From assembly GCF_018143015.1 (NCBI RefSeq), contig NC_054740.1, positions 54,546,796 through 54,610,795 on the forward strand: a stretch of 64,000 nucleotides of DNA, in the 5' to 3' direction. This DNA comes from Lytechinus variegatus (lineage: Eukaryota > Echinodermata > Echinoidea > Temnopleuroida > Toxopneustidae). A model generated the notes under the pieces. It was not told where the DNA came from, ran no database searches, and saw nothing but the letters and a program-made list of their open reading frames with translations. The position numbers and the translations under genes are program-made. Shown in pieces: positions 30,120 through 42,000 of this stretch. Positions within the stretch are counted from its first letter, which is position 1. Each line of letters starts with the position of its first letter.

Positions 30120-30916
30120 CTTAAAATGACAGTCGCTTCAGAGATGGTAGAAAAAACAGAAAAAACTGAGGAACAGAGCCTCCATAAGGCAATCTGAGGA
30201 TGGATTTTGCACCCGAAGTAAGGTCGCTCGCCCTTCAAAACTTCCTAGCCTGCCTCCATATCAGCATATGCCAGAAAAATGTGAATGCAAAATAACTTAC
30301 AGAGCCATCAAAGAGGGGAGAAATTATCAACCAGCATCATGTCCCCTTCCTGGCATCAGGAAAAGAGTATTTTCTACAAAAGGTGAAAAAGAAGAAGTTT
30401 CGAAGATTAAAACAGTTGGCACAACGTAAAAGGAGAAGGAAAAGAAGGGCAAGGAAGGCTTTTTTTTTTAGTTTGAGACAATTTTTGTATTGTACCTTAC
30501 TCTTCATTTTGTCAAGAAATATTTGACATTTTTTTAATTTCGTATTTGGTGCCACATGAAAAGATGAGAATGAAACTTGTAAAGTTGAGAAATCACAAGA
30601 AAATTACAAAATTTTTTAAACATAGTTTTCAGTTATCAATCATTGCTTTTTTTTTTGTTGTTGCATGTTATCAATATTTTCATTTTTCAGTTTGAGAGTA
30701 GTTTGACAATTCAGTCAGTTAATGTACATGTACATGTAGCAGACTTTTTGGGAGGAAAATGCAAGGGACCCTTATAAGGGAGCAACTACCAAAGTATCAT
30801 GCATCAACTAATTGTAACACATGCTACTGAATGATCATTACTTTTTAATTTCTTTCATTTCATTTTTGTATTCATTTAATTTTCAATTAAAATTGATTCA
30901 AAATTGTAAATGTTAG
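30120..30916. other. No recognisable gene; AT-rich
   Basis: A frame around 30260-30420 (HMPEKCECKITYRAIKEGRN ...) may be an element remnant but matches nothing I know. The rest is AT-rich. Confidence 0.4.
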
Positions 30917-31080
30917 ATGATGGCCAGCTCCACTACAAGAGACCTACTTCCAAGTGCAAACAAGTCTCCCGGACCCTCTGCTGGAAAGGAGCCAGCCGAA
31001 TGTTCAGGTAATCAGGCTACCCCTCTCCCTGTGGCAACAGACCATCCCCCAGATTGCCGTGAGATCTCCCTTGAATCTGT
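30917..31080 (+). CDS. Candidate orphan exon, unknown product
   Basis: ATG ATG GCC opens a frame rich in Pro, Ser and Ala (MMASSTTRDLLPSANKSPGP ...). It runs to a good donor, 'gaatct|gtaagctt', at 31081. Composition and codon choice differ from the AT-rich surroundings. No downstream exon is identified. Confidence 0.25.
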
Positions 31081-31159
31081 AAGCTTCTTTCTGTTTGTTT
31101 TTTAAAGTAATTTAAACTGTTCACAAAGGAAGATCCTTTTTGTTCTGGTTTCCCAGCAC

Positions 31160-31940
31160 AATTTTGACAAGAAAAGTGAGGTAGCATTCAAACCACCACC
31201 GCACACTTTGATAATGAGGACTAATAGCTTCACTATAAGACTTTATGCATTTGAATGATGAATGTTGAAAATATAATAATTCAATAAATTAATGAACAAA
31301 AACTATATGCTACTAATTGATGTCAAAGCGGAGAGAAGGTCAGTTGGGATCGAGAAAGTAGGATGCAGACGAGTGGTATATTGGTAAATCATTCAAAAGG
31401 AGGTTGTTGGGTAAGGCAAAGACAAAGAAACTTGAGAGGGTGCTGCATGGTGTGCGTAAAGAGAACAGAAAGCTGAAATTGAAAATTGATTCTTCAAAAT
31501 ATAAGATTGAGAGAGACATCTTCTCACAAGATCAGTAACATATGGCTGGAGGGGGAGGAGGAAATGTAAGAAATGGGGAAAGTGCTTTGCAATAGGAGCG
31601 ACTGAATATCAGCAAGTAGGAAACCAGCAATGTCTCTAATGCTCGCCAATCTGGAGAAGTACAACGAATCTCTAGAATTCCTGAAGGAAACAGTGACCCT
31701 TTTCAGGAAGATGAAGATTGGATGGAAGGGTCACTGGAAGCCAATTCAGACTGGTGTGATCATATAACGCAGGCAATAATGTCCATTGTGGAGGAACTGC
31801 TGAGTCAGGGACATAAATTTGTCCTTACCAGTCGCCTGACACAGGACTGTCTCGAAAACCTGTTCAGTTCTGTGAGGGCGAAGAATCCTGTTCCTAACAC
31901 TCACGAATTTTACAACGATCTGTGGTAGTCAGTACAGAAT
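31160..31940 (+). pseudogene. Detached copy of the P-like unit with its 5' flank
   Basis: Repeats the 20600-21890 segment in condensed form. It ends with KMKIGWKGHW, a shift, then AIMSIVEELLSQGHKFVLTS and RLTQDCLENLFSSVRAKNPV, then PNTHEFYNDLW. It retains the full C-terminal motif, like units 1 and 7 of the array. Confidence 0.75.
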
Positions 31941-31944
31941 TGTG

Positions 31945-32075
31945 AGAAAGTCCCCGTCAATCAGCTGGAAGCACTGGATAGCGCTGCAACTGTTCATGGT
32001 TGTAGCATCGCTACAGTTTCCAGGGTTGTGAAAAGAGTAACACAAGCCATAGGAGTGAGATACAAGCACAAGTGT
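31945..32075 (+). pseudogene. Harbinger HTH fragment, copy 2
   Basis: Follows the P-like copy directly and reads GCSIATVSRVVKRVTQAIGVRYK. It is the better-preserved of two copies. Its position directly against a P-like piece shows that relics of two superfamilies were joined before duplication. Confidence 0.6.
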
Positions 32076-32261
32076 ATGAATATGAATATTTAGGAGGGGG
32101 GTGAGTTTTGGCGGGAAATCATTAGCACTTCACAAAATAGTTTTGGATGCACTTATTACTATTGCTGCGATATTTTAATTGTCATCATTACCGAATATCC
32201 TATAAAACAACTGCAATCAACCAGAGGACTGATGGCTTAAAGACCTCTCCAAGGGACACAA

Positions 32262-32345
32262 GCTTAAATGCCTTATCAAAGGGCTCCAGTGCACCGACCT
32301 TTATGAGATCACCACCCAACCAACTGAGCTATCGCGCTTCCTTAT
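32262..32345 (-). repeat. tRNA-derived SINE head
   Basis: The minus strand reads 'gcgcgatagctcagttggttggg' followed by a region with 'aaggtcggtgcactgg'. The A box is excellent and the B box decayed. It is not a functional tRNA gene. Confidence 0.65.
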
Positions 32346-32678
32346 CACTGTATACAAAACTGTATGTTGTGTTTTCACCTTATTTCTCTACAATACAATG
32401 TACTGTAGGGAGTTTACAAAACACTGTTGTCACTCACTGATTAACATGATCGTATATTCGTCTTTAAAAAAAGTACACAAAATCACACTCATCTTGATCA
32501 GGTAACATACAGTAACAGTGGGAGGGGCCATTAAGATTTAGCATGAAAAAAGAATTGCACTTGAACCCAGATGAGTGTGGTATGAAACGCAACGCATTGG
32601 TCAGATAATCAAGGGACATGCACATCCACCAATGAAACCATGCGTTAAATAACATGTGCATGGCCACCTAAGCCTGAC

Positions 32679-32813
32679 CTGGGTCCTATGACACAAAGGT
32701 TACTGATTAATTGTATACTTAATATTCATGATGAATTACACATTGTAATCAATGCAATCGATCGCAACAAAATGATTACGATGATTGCTAAGCTTTGTGT
32801 TACAGGCCCCTGG
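32679..32813. mobile_element. Short MITE, 'tgtgttacaggcccctgg' end
   Basis: The left end 'ctgggtcctatgacacaaaggtt' is mirrored by '...gctttgtgttacaggcccctgg'. A second member is at 58683-58857 and a right-end remnant at about 61795-61825. Confidence 0.75.
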
Positions 32814-32929
32814 AGTCATGAACATACCTTTGTGACAATTCACTCAAGAGTTTCACAGAAAAAGGTCAAATCATTGAAAACTTTGCACAAATAATTTACT
32901 CAAATTTCAAATAGTCATCACTTTGATCT

Positions 32930-33041
32930 TCAGTCGACTTTGTCTTTTCTTCTTTGTTGTCTGATCCATTGTACAGCCTTGAAGAGGGACAAGACCACTG
33001 GTATACTGACAGGCAAGAACAGAGGAATGTAGATTGCAAAT
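32930..33041 (-). CDS. PIGS: PIGS last exon
   Basis: Acceptor 'ttctgtcgtacag', then [20 protein letters not shown] (the C-terminal transmembrane segment) and the basic tail [16 protein letters not shown] with stop at 32930. Positive residues after the segment fit a short cytosolic tail. Confidence 0.93.
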
Positions 33042-36000
33042 CTGTACGACAGAAAAGAGAGAATGGATACAGTATGAGTGTAAATGAGAAGGAAAATAAA
33101 ACAGAGAGAGTGAGATATGGAAAGGAGGAGAGAGAAAGGGAGGAAGAGGGAGAGAGAAAAGAAGAGAAAGGAGATAAAAGGGAGGAGTGAGGAGAGAGGG
33201 GAAGGGGTACAGAGAGTGCGAAGGAGATAGAGAAAGATCGGGAGAGAGGGGCAGGGAATAGGAAGGGGGGAGAGACAGGGGTAGAGGAAAAAAAGAGAGC
33301 AAAAGAGAATAAAAAGTACTAGCACTCTTTATCATACACAAGTGAGTGATATCATGTATAATACCACTAATAGTGTCAGAAGCAAAGTTTTACATTCTTA
33401 ACAAAGACAATTGATCCCTTTCAGAAAATGACTCAAACTTACTTTTGATCATCAGGAAAGTAAAGAAGCTGAAGAAGCGAAGGGTCAAAGAAAGCTTTTT
33501 CCGAAGCTATTAGCGCCCTCTTTGATGCATGGAAAGCAGGGTGAAGCTTACCCTCTGCCAGGAAGCGGTGACCACTTTGTATACTCTCAACCGCTGTGTA
33601 AACCTGTAACAAGAAATTTATTGGAGCCATATCAATGTGGTGGTTTCATACTCCTTGGCCCGTATTCTGAAGTCAGGTTTAACTAAGACCATGGTCTAAC
33701 TCTGTGCTAAACTTAGGGAAGCCAAAAGTGTCAAAATTTTATGAATTTGTATGTTTCTTCTGTTTACTGAGCTCTTTCCTGATTCATCGATGGTGAAGAC
33801 GATAATCTATTTATACTTCCTAGATAATTATGAATGATTTGAGAGCCAAATAAGCTGAAATATGATATCTCTACTGTTAGAGATTTATGTCACAATTGGC
33901 TATCCATACTTAAACCACAACTTTAAACCCGAGTTTAAGTAAAACCCGACTTCAGAATACGGCCTTTGTGATGATTGTGCAGTCTAGTGTAATTCATTGA
34001 AATATATACATCTAACTGTCCATATGTAGGACCTTCCTGGTATGATTTGTCTCTTTTATATCTAGTTCTTATAAAAATTGATATGGTTTCTAATGATCAT
34101 TATTTTATGAAGTAAGATTGGAGAAAAAATGGGGGTCTGATGTAATAAAAGGTTGATTTATTCTTGGAATTGCTCCCCAGTGACACAAAGACAGTATTAT
34201 CAGATTTTTAGGGTGTATCTTCTTCATTCTAAGTGTATCAATGAACAAGTACGACCCTCCAATCGCCAGTTCTTTACATTGGAACCTTATTGTAAATAAC
34301 AAAAAAAAAAAAAGAATATGTGTGGAAATCCAATTTTCTTTGGATTCAGATGGGCTATCTGAAATTAATCAGTGAAGATTTGTCAAATTTGAAGGTCACA
34401 TGATCTTTACATGAGAGCTATTTAATATAACAGGTAAGTATACCATCTTTGAAATTTGAATAGATGTATTTAGATGACTCTATTCTTAGAATGATTATAA
34501 ACAGGTGGAAAACATTTATAAAGTAACATATCAATGTCTCTTGTTTGATCAATGATGCTTGATATGAGCATATTAACTCAGTGAGACGGTTCTGAGCATT
34601 TCGTTTTCAGGGTTGAGTTTCATTTAACAAAAAAGCCGTCTTAAAAACTTCTTAAATCCTAATGTCGAGGAAACAAATTCTGATATTTCAATAAATTGGA
34701 TTTACATGCAGCCAGACATGTCAACAAAATTTATATTGAGTAGAAGAAAGAACCAGTTGTCTCATGATGTATCAAAAACTATATTGAATCGTGCCATATA
34801 ATAAATTTGCAAGGAGTTTTCAATAAACATGGAAAAATAAAAATTCTGACTTACAGCTAATTTCACAGGTATCAAAAGAAAATAGAATTCATAAACATTA
34901 AGAAAAAAAATGTGACCTACTTGTTTTGCTATGTCATCATTGATCACAATATTGCTTATTTTCTCAAGAAGTTGGGAGAGAGAAAAGAGTGAGGCTGAAG
35001 CTGAGGCTAGGTTTTCGATGCAGTGCCTTCTCAGAAGACTATCATATTCCTGGGAAAGAAAAAAAAATCAATGATTAAGGGTCAATGTAGCAGTGTGTGT
35101 TCCAGAGATGCTAACTGATAGCTCAAAAAAATCCTGAAAACCCAGGCCGGGGGTCCAGGGGCCCGCCCAGGGCCCCTGGCGGGGTCAAGGGCGCGCGGGC
35201 GAAGCCCCCTGAAGCTGGAACGTTTTCTTATTCTTTAGAGGGCTGAAATCATTAATCTACAGTAGTACATAACAAATAATTAATGACATAATAAACTTCA
35301 TATCATAGGCAAGAAAGGTGCTCAAAAAAAAAATCATGTAACCCGTACTCATTACGGTACGGGTTAACCTGCTGCGGGTTAATATGCTGCGGCCAATGGG
35401 TGCGACTCGGGACGGGTGTATGTAGCAGCTGGGGTGCCCTTTTTCACTCACTGTACTCATCAACAAGACAATCCTATACTATTGAAAATCCATAAATCAC
35501 AATTTCTATCAAAATGATGGATAGTTCACACATATGAATTGATGAATACGCACCAGAGAACACATATTTCATGGTAGCAAATAGGTTTTCAGCTGAAATC
35601 CCGCGGCAGACAACCAATCACTCACGCAGCAGCAGCCACACCGGGCCGTGCTTCGAGCGGTTCTACCGGGCGATCGCCCGACTGGGATAGCGCTGACACC
35701 CGTATCCCTGCAGGGTATAGGGCGGCGTTTGCAACTGCTACAATGTATTGCTCGCGCGTACCGTGCAAGTACAGTACCAGCTAAACTTCATGCTGCGCAC
35801 AACGCTAATAATTTTCCGTCTGCGCAAATTGGCCATCCAAAATTGAAATTGCGCTCTCCGTAGCGAACTCCGTGACAAGATTTGGAGGGGAAATTTTTAC
35901 GGATTTCACTTTGACAATCGATTTTTTTTTCCGGAATATTTTTCAGCAAAGGAAAAAATCCGGAATTCCGGAAAAATCCGGAAAATTAGCAACTCTAGTG

Positions 36001-39000
36001 TTCATAGCACCAGCACTGATCTTAACCTGTTAACTACTAAATTCTGTAATTTCCCATAGACATTGCACAGGGATCTCTCGGTCTCAGTAGCAAAGAGGTT
36101 AAAATGCTTCCTCCACATCAAGAAAGACACACTAAAGAATATGAAAATTTTTGACTCAGTATTTGAAATTTCTATATATTATGTGTCAAAAAGTGAAAGA
36201 TGTATGACACTTGAATTCCTAAAATTCTGCTTAATTTTGTTGACTTTCATGGAAAGTCCACTTTTATTTTGGATAGTGTTAATGTTTCTTTGCGCATCCC
36301 TCTCTGGATATAAAGACTACTGATATTACAGGAGGATGTTCAACAAACATTGACAATGATGTTGACAATTTGGGTATTGAACCAAACAGCAAACGGCAAT
36401 TTAAAACACATGGCTTCGCAACTCACCCAATCCAAGATGGATTGCTCCTTGGGTTCCTCTAATAGTACAGATTCAATCTGTGAAATAAATGAAAAGAACA
36501 GATAATGGGTTTTAAGATTAGTTCTTTTTCACAAGGTGGCCCATCGTAGAATCTTGATTGAAAATCTCTGTTAGGCAACTTGTGAAGAGCCTGTGTCGCG
36601 TCTTTGAGCAAGATCCCGCTACAAGGATGCTATAAGCCTTTTCACTGCAGCTTTCCTGCAGTCCCCATTGTTTTGTCTGTGGTGACTCTGCAGGAAAGAT
36701 GCGGCTCTGACTTTTAACAAGGGGCCTTATGTTCAATTGACTTAAAACATCAGGGCCCTGTCTTACAAAGAGTTACCATTGATCCAATCAATCGTAACTC
36801 TATGGAAATCCATCAATGTCATAATTTATTTTGCAGGAAACTACCTCAATGTCTTGTCTAAGCAAAGAAAAGCTCACTAAACTTGCAAGAAAAGGATGAG
36901 TGCATGAATATACAGCATATCTAGAAAATATGATCAATTATTTCATGAATGTTTTGTTATGTATATTTTGATGAAAAGGATCAATAAAACATGAATTACA
37001 AAAAATATCTAGAAAATATTTGAACCAACATGCATTTTAGATGTTGATGTTGCTGGCTTTCCATCGTTGCGATTGGTCAGATCAATCGCAACTCTTTGTA
37101 AGACAGGGGCCTCATCTCACAAAGAGTTGTGATTGAATCAATCAATCGCAATTATGGAAAGCCAGCAAAGTAAACATAGAATATACAAGTTTGTTCAACA
37201 ACTTTTCTAGATACGAATGTATATCCACAAATACATTGATTTCTTGACAATTTGGTGTGTTCTCCTTTGTTTACAAAGGACATTGTGCAAATTTCCTGTA
37301 GACAAAATTATGACGCTGATGGATTTACGAGTGATTGGATCAATCATAACTCTTTGTAGGACATGGCCCTGAGGTTCTTCAAGGGTCACTTTTCAAACAC
37401 CTCTTTTTCAGGGTTTACTTTAAAAGATTATTTGATATTACTACCATCAAATAACTGAATATAGCTACCATGGTTGGAACTAGACATCTTTGAACACCCT
37501 ACTTCTAGGATAAGAAGTGTAGATCAAAAATTTGACCCTGACTTTTCTCAATTATCACTTCACTTAATGAACTACATGTACTATATGATAATTTGAGAGC
37601 ATTACAAATAAGGTAACTAAATAAGGAGACTAATTATTTCAGGTAAGTCCAACAGGAAAGTCCAACAAGGAGAGCAATTTATATTTACAGAATTGCCAAA
37701 TAATATCATATGCCAATTTAAAAATTCAAATTAATTGATAAATTACTGTTGTATTAAAATACAATATTCTATTATAACTTAATTATTTTATCACTCTATA
37801 TTGTTCATGTCCAGTGTATAAAGTATATTCTATTTAAAATTCAATTCTAACTTTTCCAACCCATGCAAATGGAAAATAAGGAAGACTTTTCTCAAAATCT
37901 ATGAAAGAAACAATATTTCCTGTAGGATTGTGCAGTAAATTTATGAATGAAAATAGGAAAATCATATCGAGACAAAATGTTTTAATAGGAAAAAAAATGT
38001 ATTGTTTCCTCCAAAGTCAGAATGGATGGGAGGTTAGCAAATTAGATTAAAATACAGCTTTACTCACATTATCTGGAGATGGAATTCCAAGAAGTAATCT
38101 TAACTGAGCCAAAAAGACTGGCATGATGACCTGACTTTTCACCTCTACCCGTAGTGGACTTGTAGCATTTTCATCTGGGATTGGTGTATTATAGATCAAA
38201 ACTCCACCCCATCTAGGACTCAGGAATGCATTGGTGCTTACTGGGTTTCCTGCACACAATGTAATATAATGTTATCAACATTCAAGACTCTCTGATCTCT
38301 CATCTTTTAATACCTCATACATGTCTATCAACACATTGTATGTCAAGACAGATTGGGTGATTTCAAGTTCATTGTTGACCTTTTTGGTGTTGGTGATGGG
38401 TCAATTTTTACATGATTATAGCAAAAAATATAAAATGAAGATGGTCCCGAAAAGTCACTCACTAGTTGTCGAGATGTAAATAACGTGATCTGGATCAGTT
38501 TTACAAACTTTGAATAAGTTTTGGAGCAAGGGGAAGCAATCAAAATTTCAACACCAAGGCCAACTTCAGACTTCAAATCACCCATTGTGTCAATAGGCAA
38601 TACATTTAAATGTTTTTAATGAGCAATAATATGCCAAATGTAGCTCAGCAATGCAATGGTACTCACCGAGTTTCCTTCACACAATGCAATGATGTTATCA
38701 ACTTTCAAGACTCGTGATCTCTCATCTTTTTATACCTCATACATGTCTACCAACATGTTGTATGTCTGGACAGATTGTGTAAAATATCTTTGATTTGAAA
38801 GTTTTATGACTAATAATATGCCATGTGTTCGATTCAATTCAATTGTTTTTATTTTCTACTTTTGATTTTTCATTATCTACAATGATTATACAGTTGACAT
38901 AGTAACATATAATCACATTCTATCAAAAATTAACATATTACAATAGACAATTATCAAAATAAAATAGAAATTGAAAGGGATGGGGAAAAGGGGTAACAAA

Positions 39001-42000
39001 ATGTGTTTGCCAATATCACACTAGATAGATGGCGCATTATAAATGCTACATTTACTATTATTGTCACCATCATTATTTAAGTAGGTGAATTGGGTGTAGA
39101 CCCAAGTAGCATTTACCTAAATATACAACACTACAAACATGCATAGGAGTGCATCATCAGAGGCCCATTTCATAAAACTTGTTATGATAACAAATATGCA
39201 ACAACAGTTAAAAACTACTGAAATCCACCAATCTGATTGGCTGATTGTAAACTTGTGCATTTGTTACTCTACCAAGTCTTTGTGAAGCAGAATACCCTGA
39301 AGGAAGTAACAAAACGTTGTCTCTTACCATCGCTGGAGTGAATGTACAAAGGAGACTGATCCACGCGGGGAATGTAGACTATAAAGTTGAGATTGGGAAA
39401 GTTGGTCACATGCGATCCTATTGAAAATGAATTGAATTCAAATACATTGAAAGTTAACAACTGGTAGGGCTAGCAAATCTGAAAAGGTTTTGGTAACTGA
39501 AAAGGGGATCAAATTCAATTTGATTGATTTCATCCAGCAGAAATCAATTTTCAGAATTTCATAAGAACAAGCAATGTGTAAAAAATGTATAACAAATTTC
39601 ATTATAAAATCCATGAGTAAAAAGACATACAAATTATAATTCAGACAAATAATAAGAATGGAAAAGATGTAAACAATATGACATCATCAGTACAATAAAT
39701 TTGAAAAAAGGGCCCAAGAATTTGGCAGCTTTTCATGAACTTAGACATGGAATGTTGGTGAGCTTTCTCACTTTGGGCGATGATATACCCTATGATAATA
39801 TACCTACATACTGATCCTGTCTGTGCATGCTCATAACAAGATGCATACCAATTATCAGAAATCTACAATGAATTTCAGCCTGATTTACGGTTGTATCAAA
39901 AGCCTGAATCTGTATCTTTGTTTCAGTTTTACAAATGCCTCCCCTACATTTCCCCACCCTCCATTACTTGTGACATTACAGCTTGCACAGTTTAACTCCT
40001 ACTGGTGGACTGATATGAGGCAATGAAATGTGAGGAAAGTAGAATGAGGAATCTTTCTTATTTGGTTTTACAAAGTCCCTCCCCTCCTCTTCCCCTCTCC
40101 CCCTCCTCCATTCCTCTTTGCATCCAACATTATAAACTCACCTAGCTTGGCTTCCACTGGAGTAATAATGTGGGGTAGTGAACTGTGAGGAAAGTAGAAT
40201 GAGGAATCTTTCTTCTTTGGTTTGACAGAGAGACCTGTGTAGTAGAGGACCTGGGAGGCCACTGTGAACTCGGCAAATTCTTCAAGCTTCCTCGTCATTG
40301 GGTCCAAATAAACTGTATTTAATAATAAGAGAAGTTGTTTGAATTGAAGGAAAACAGTACTATTGGTGCTGCTACTGCTGCTCTTCTCACAGGAATATGC
40401 GGTTTATGATAATCTTGATATGTACTTACCTTTCCATGAAAAAAAATCAGAAATATATTGTGAATTTCGTTTTCAAAAACATTATCATGGCCATTTGATC
40501 TTTATGAAAGAAAATAATGCATGTATGCTTGTTTCCAAATATTTTGCTTTTAGCAAACATTGTAGTATGAAAATAGCAGAAAATGATCAATCATTCAAAT
40601 GTTGCATCTTGTGTTAGGATTCTGGAGCAATATTGATCAAATTAGGAGCTTTTGTTTTGTATCTGAGAGATAAATATACCTTGCTGATCCTTCTCTAGAT
40701 TCCAGTGGCCCAGAATGTTGTGAGGTTCTGGGATGAGCAAGGTGAAAGAGAGTTCGTAGCCAGGATTGTAACGGAAGGAACGCATGCTTTCCAGATCAGC
40801 CTAAGATGGAGGGTAAGAAAAGATAGAGAGTGAATTCAGAGGATCTATTGGAAAGGTAACCAAACATGTACACTCTTCTTATTGTCGTTATTCATCATCA
40901 TAATCACCATTGTCATTATCATCCTCCTCCCCATCATCATCATCATAAACATCATCATCATCATCATCATCATCTTCATCATCAATCATATACATCATCA
41001 TCATCATCATCATCATCACCATTACTAACATCACCTATTCACCTCAACCATCAACATCATAATAATCATTATCATCTACATCATTACTATCACCATCATC
41101 ATGACGGACTTGGACCAAAAGGGAATAAAGAAATGAGAAATTTGATTCCAAGAATAAAATGCAGAAAACCTCACTCAACTTTCCTCCTACCCCCTTATTC
41201 TTCCCTGTCTTCATGAACCCTCCCTCTCTTTATCATTAATTTAATATCCAGCTAAGCTCCAACTGATTACTGTAATGGGGCAAAGTCACTTGTGCCTTTG
41301 ATTAACCCAACAGCCCATGCATTACAACTACAAGTAAAAAAAAAAAGAATCTTCTGTACAACTACATGAAAAAAAAGGGAAAATAATAATCGAGTTTTGA
41401 ATAAAGGTGCTATAGACATACACTGTACATGTACATATCTAAATGCTTATAGGTTTATTATCACTTTGGTCATTGGATTCAGTCAGTCATTCCCAAACAC
41501 AATATGAGCACACCCTCCACTCACTGGGGATTGCTCTAACCAGTCACCATATGAGGCACTAACAATGCCAACATAATCTTCATCATATGTTTGCATATGT
41601 ACAGTGGTGCTCAAAAGTTAGTGAACCTCACCAGAAAATGAATACATTTAAAGTGTTCAAGTTTGGCCATGTGTTAGATATTTAATTGTCAAGTCAAGTG
41701 ATGAAATATTACATTCAATAAAGTTTTTTTCTCTGGTCTCCCCAACCACCGGAGTGTTGTTGTCTTCATTCAACACACAGAGTGAAGGAGTGCATTTTGT
41801 GGTGGGGTTCACTACCTTCAAAGCACAACCGTGTACTCACCACTGTGTGGATGACACCTCTGGCAGTCTTGTAATGTTTGTCCAGACTGGCTTCAGACAC
41901 TATCACAGTCTTGATCAATTCTGCTGTCAATTCTAAAGGAGCTTCCAGCTTTGAACCTGGAGGCATTTCAAAAGATTTAAGTCTCAATAAAAAAAAATCA

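Noticed and set aside
35648..35863. 71-codon frame in a GC-rich part of a PIGS intron
   Set aside because: Lies in an inserted repeat, no family, no splice sites.
40866..41216. Histidine-rich 116-codon frame
   Set aside because: Encoded by a (CAT)n microsatellite in a PIGS intron on the opposite strand.
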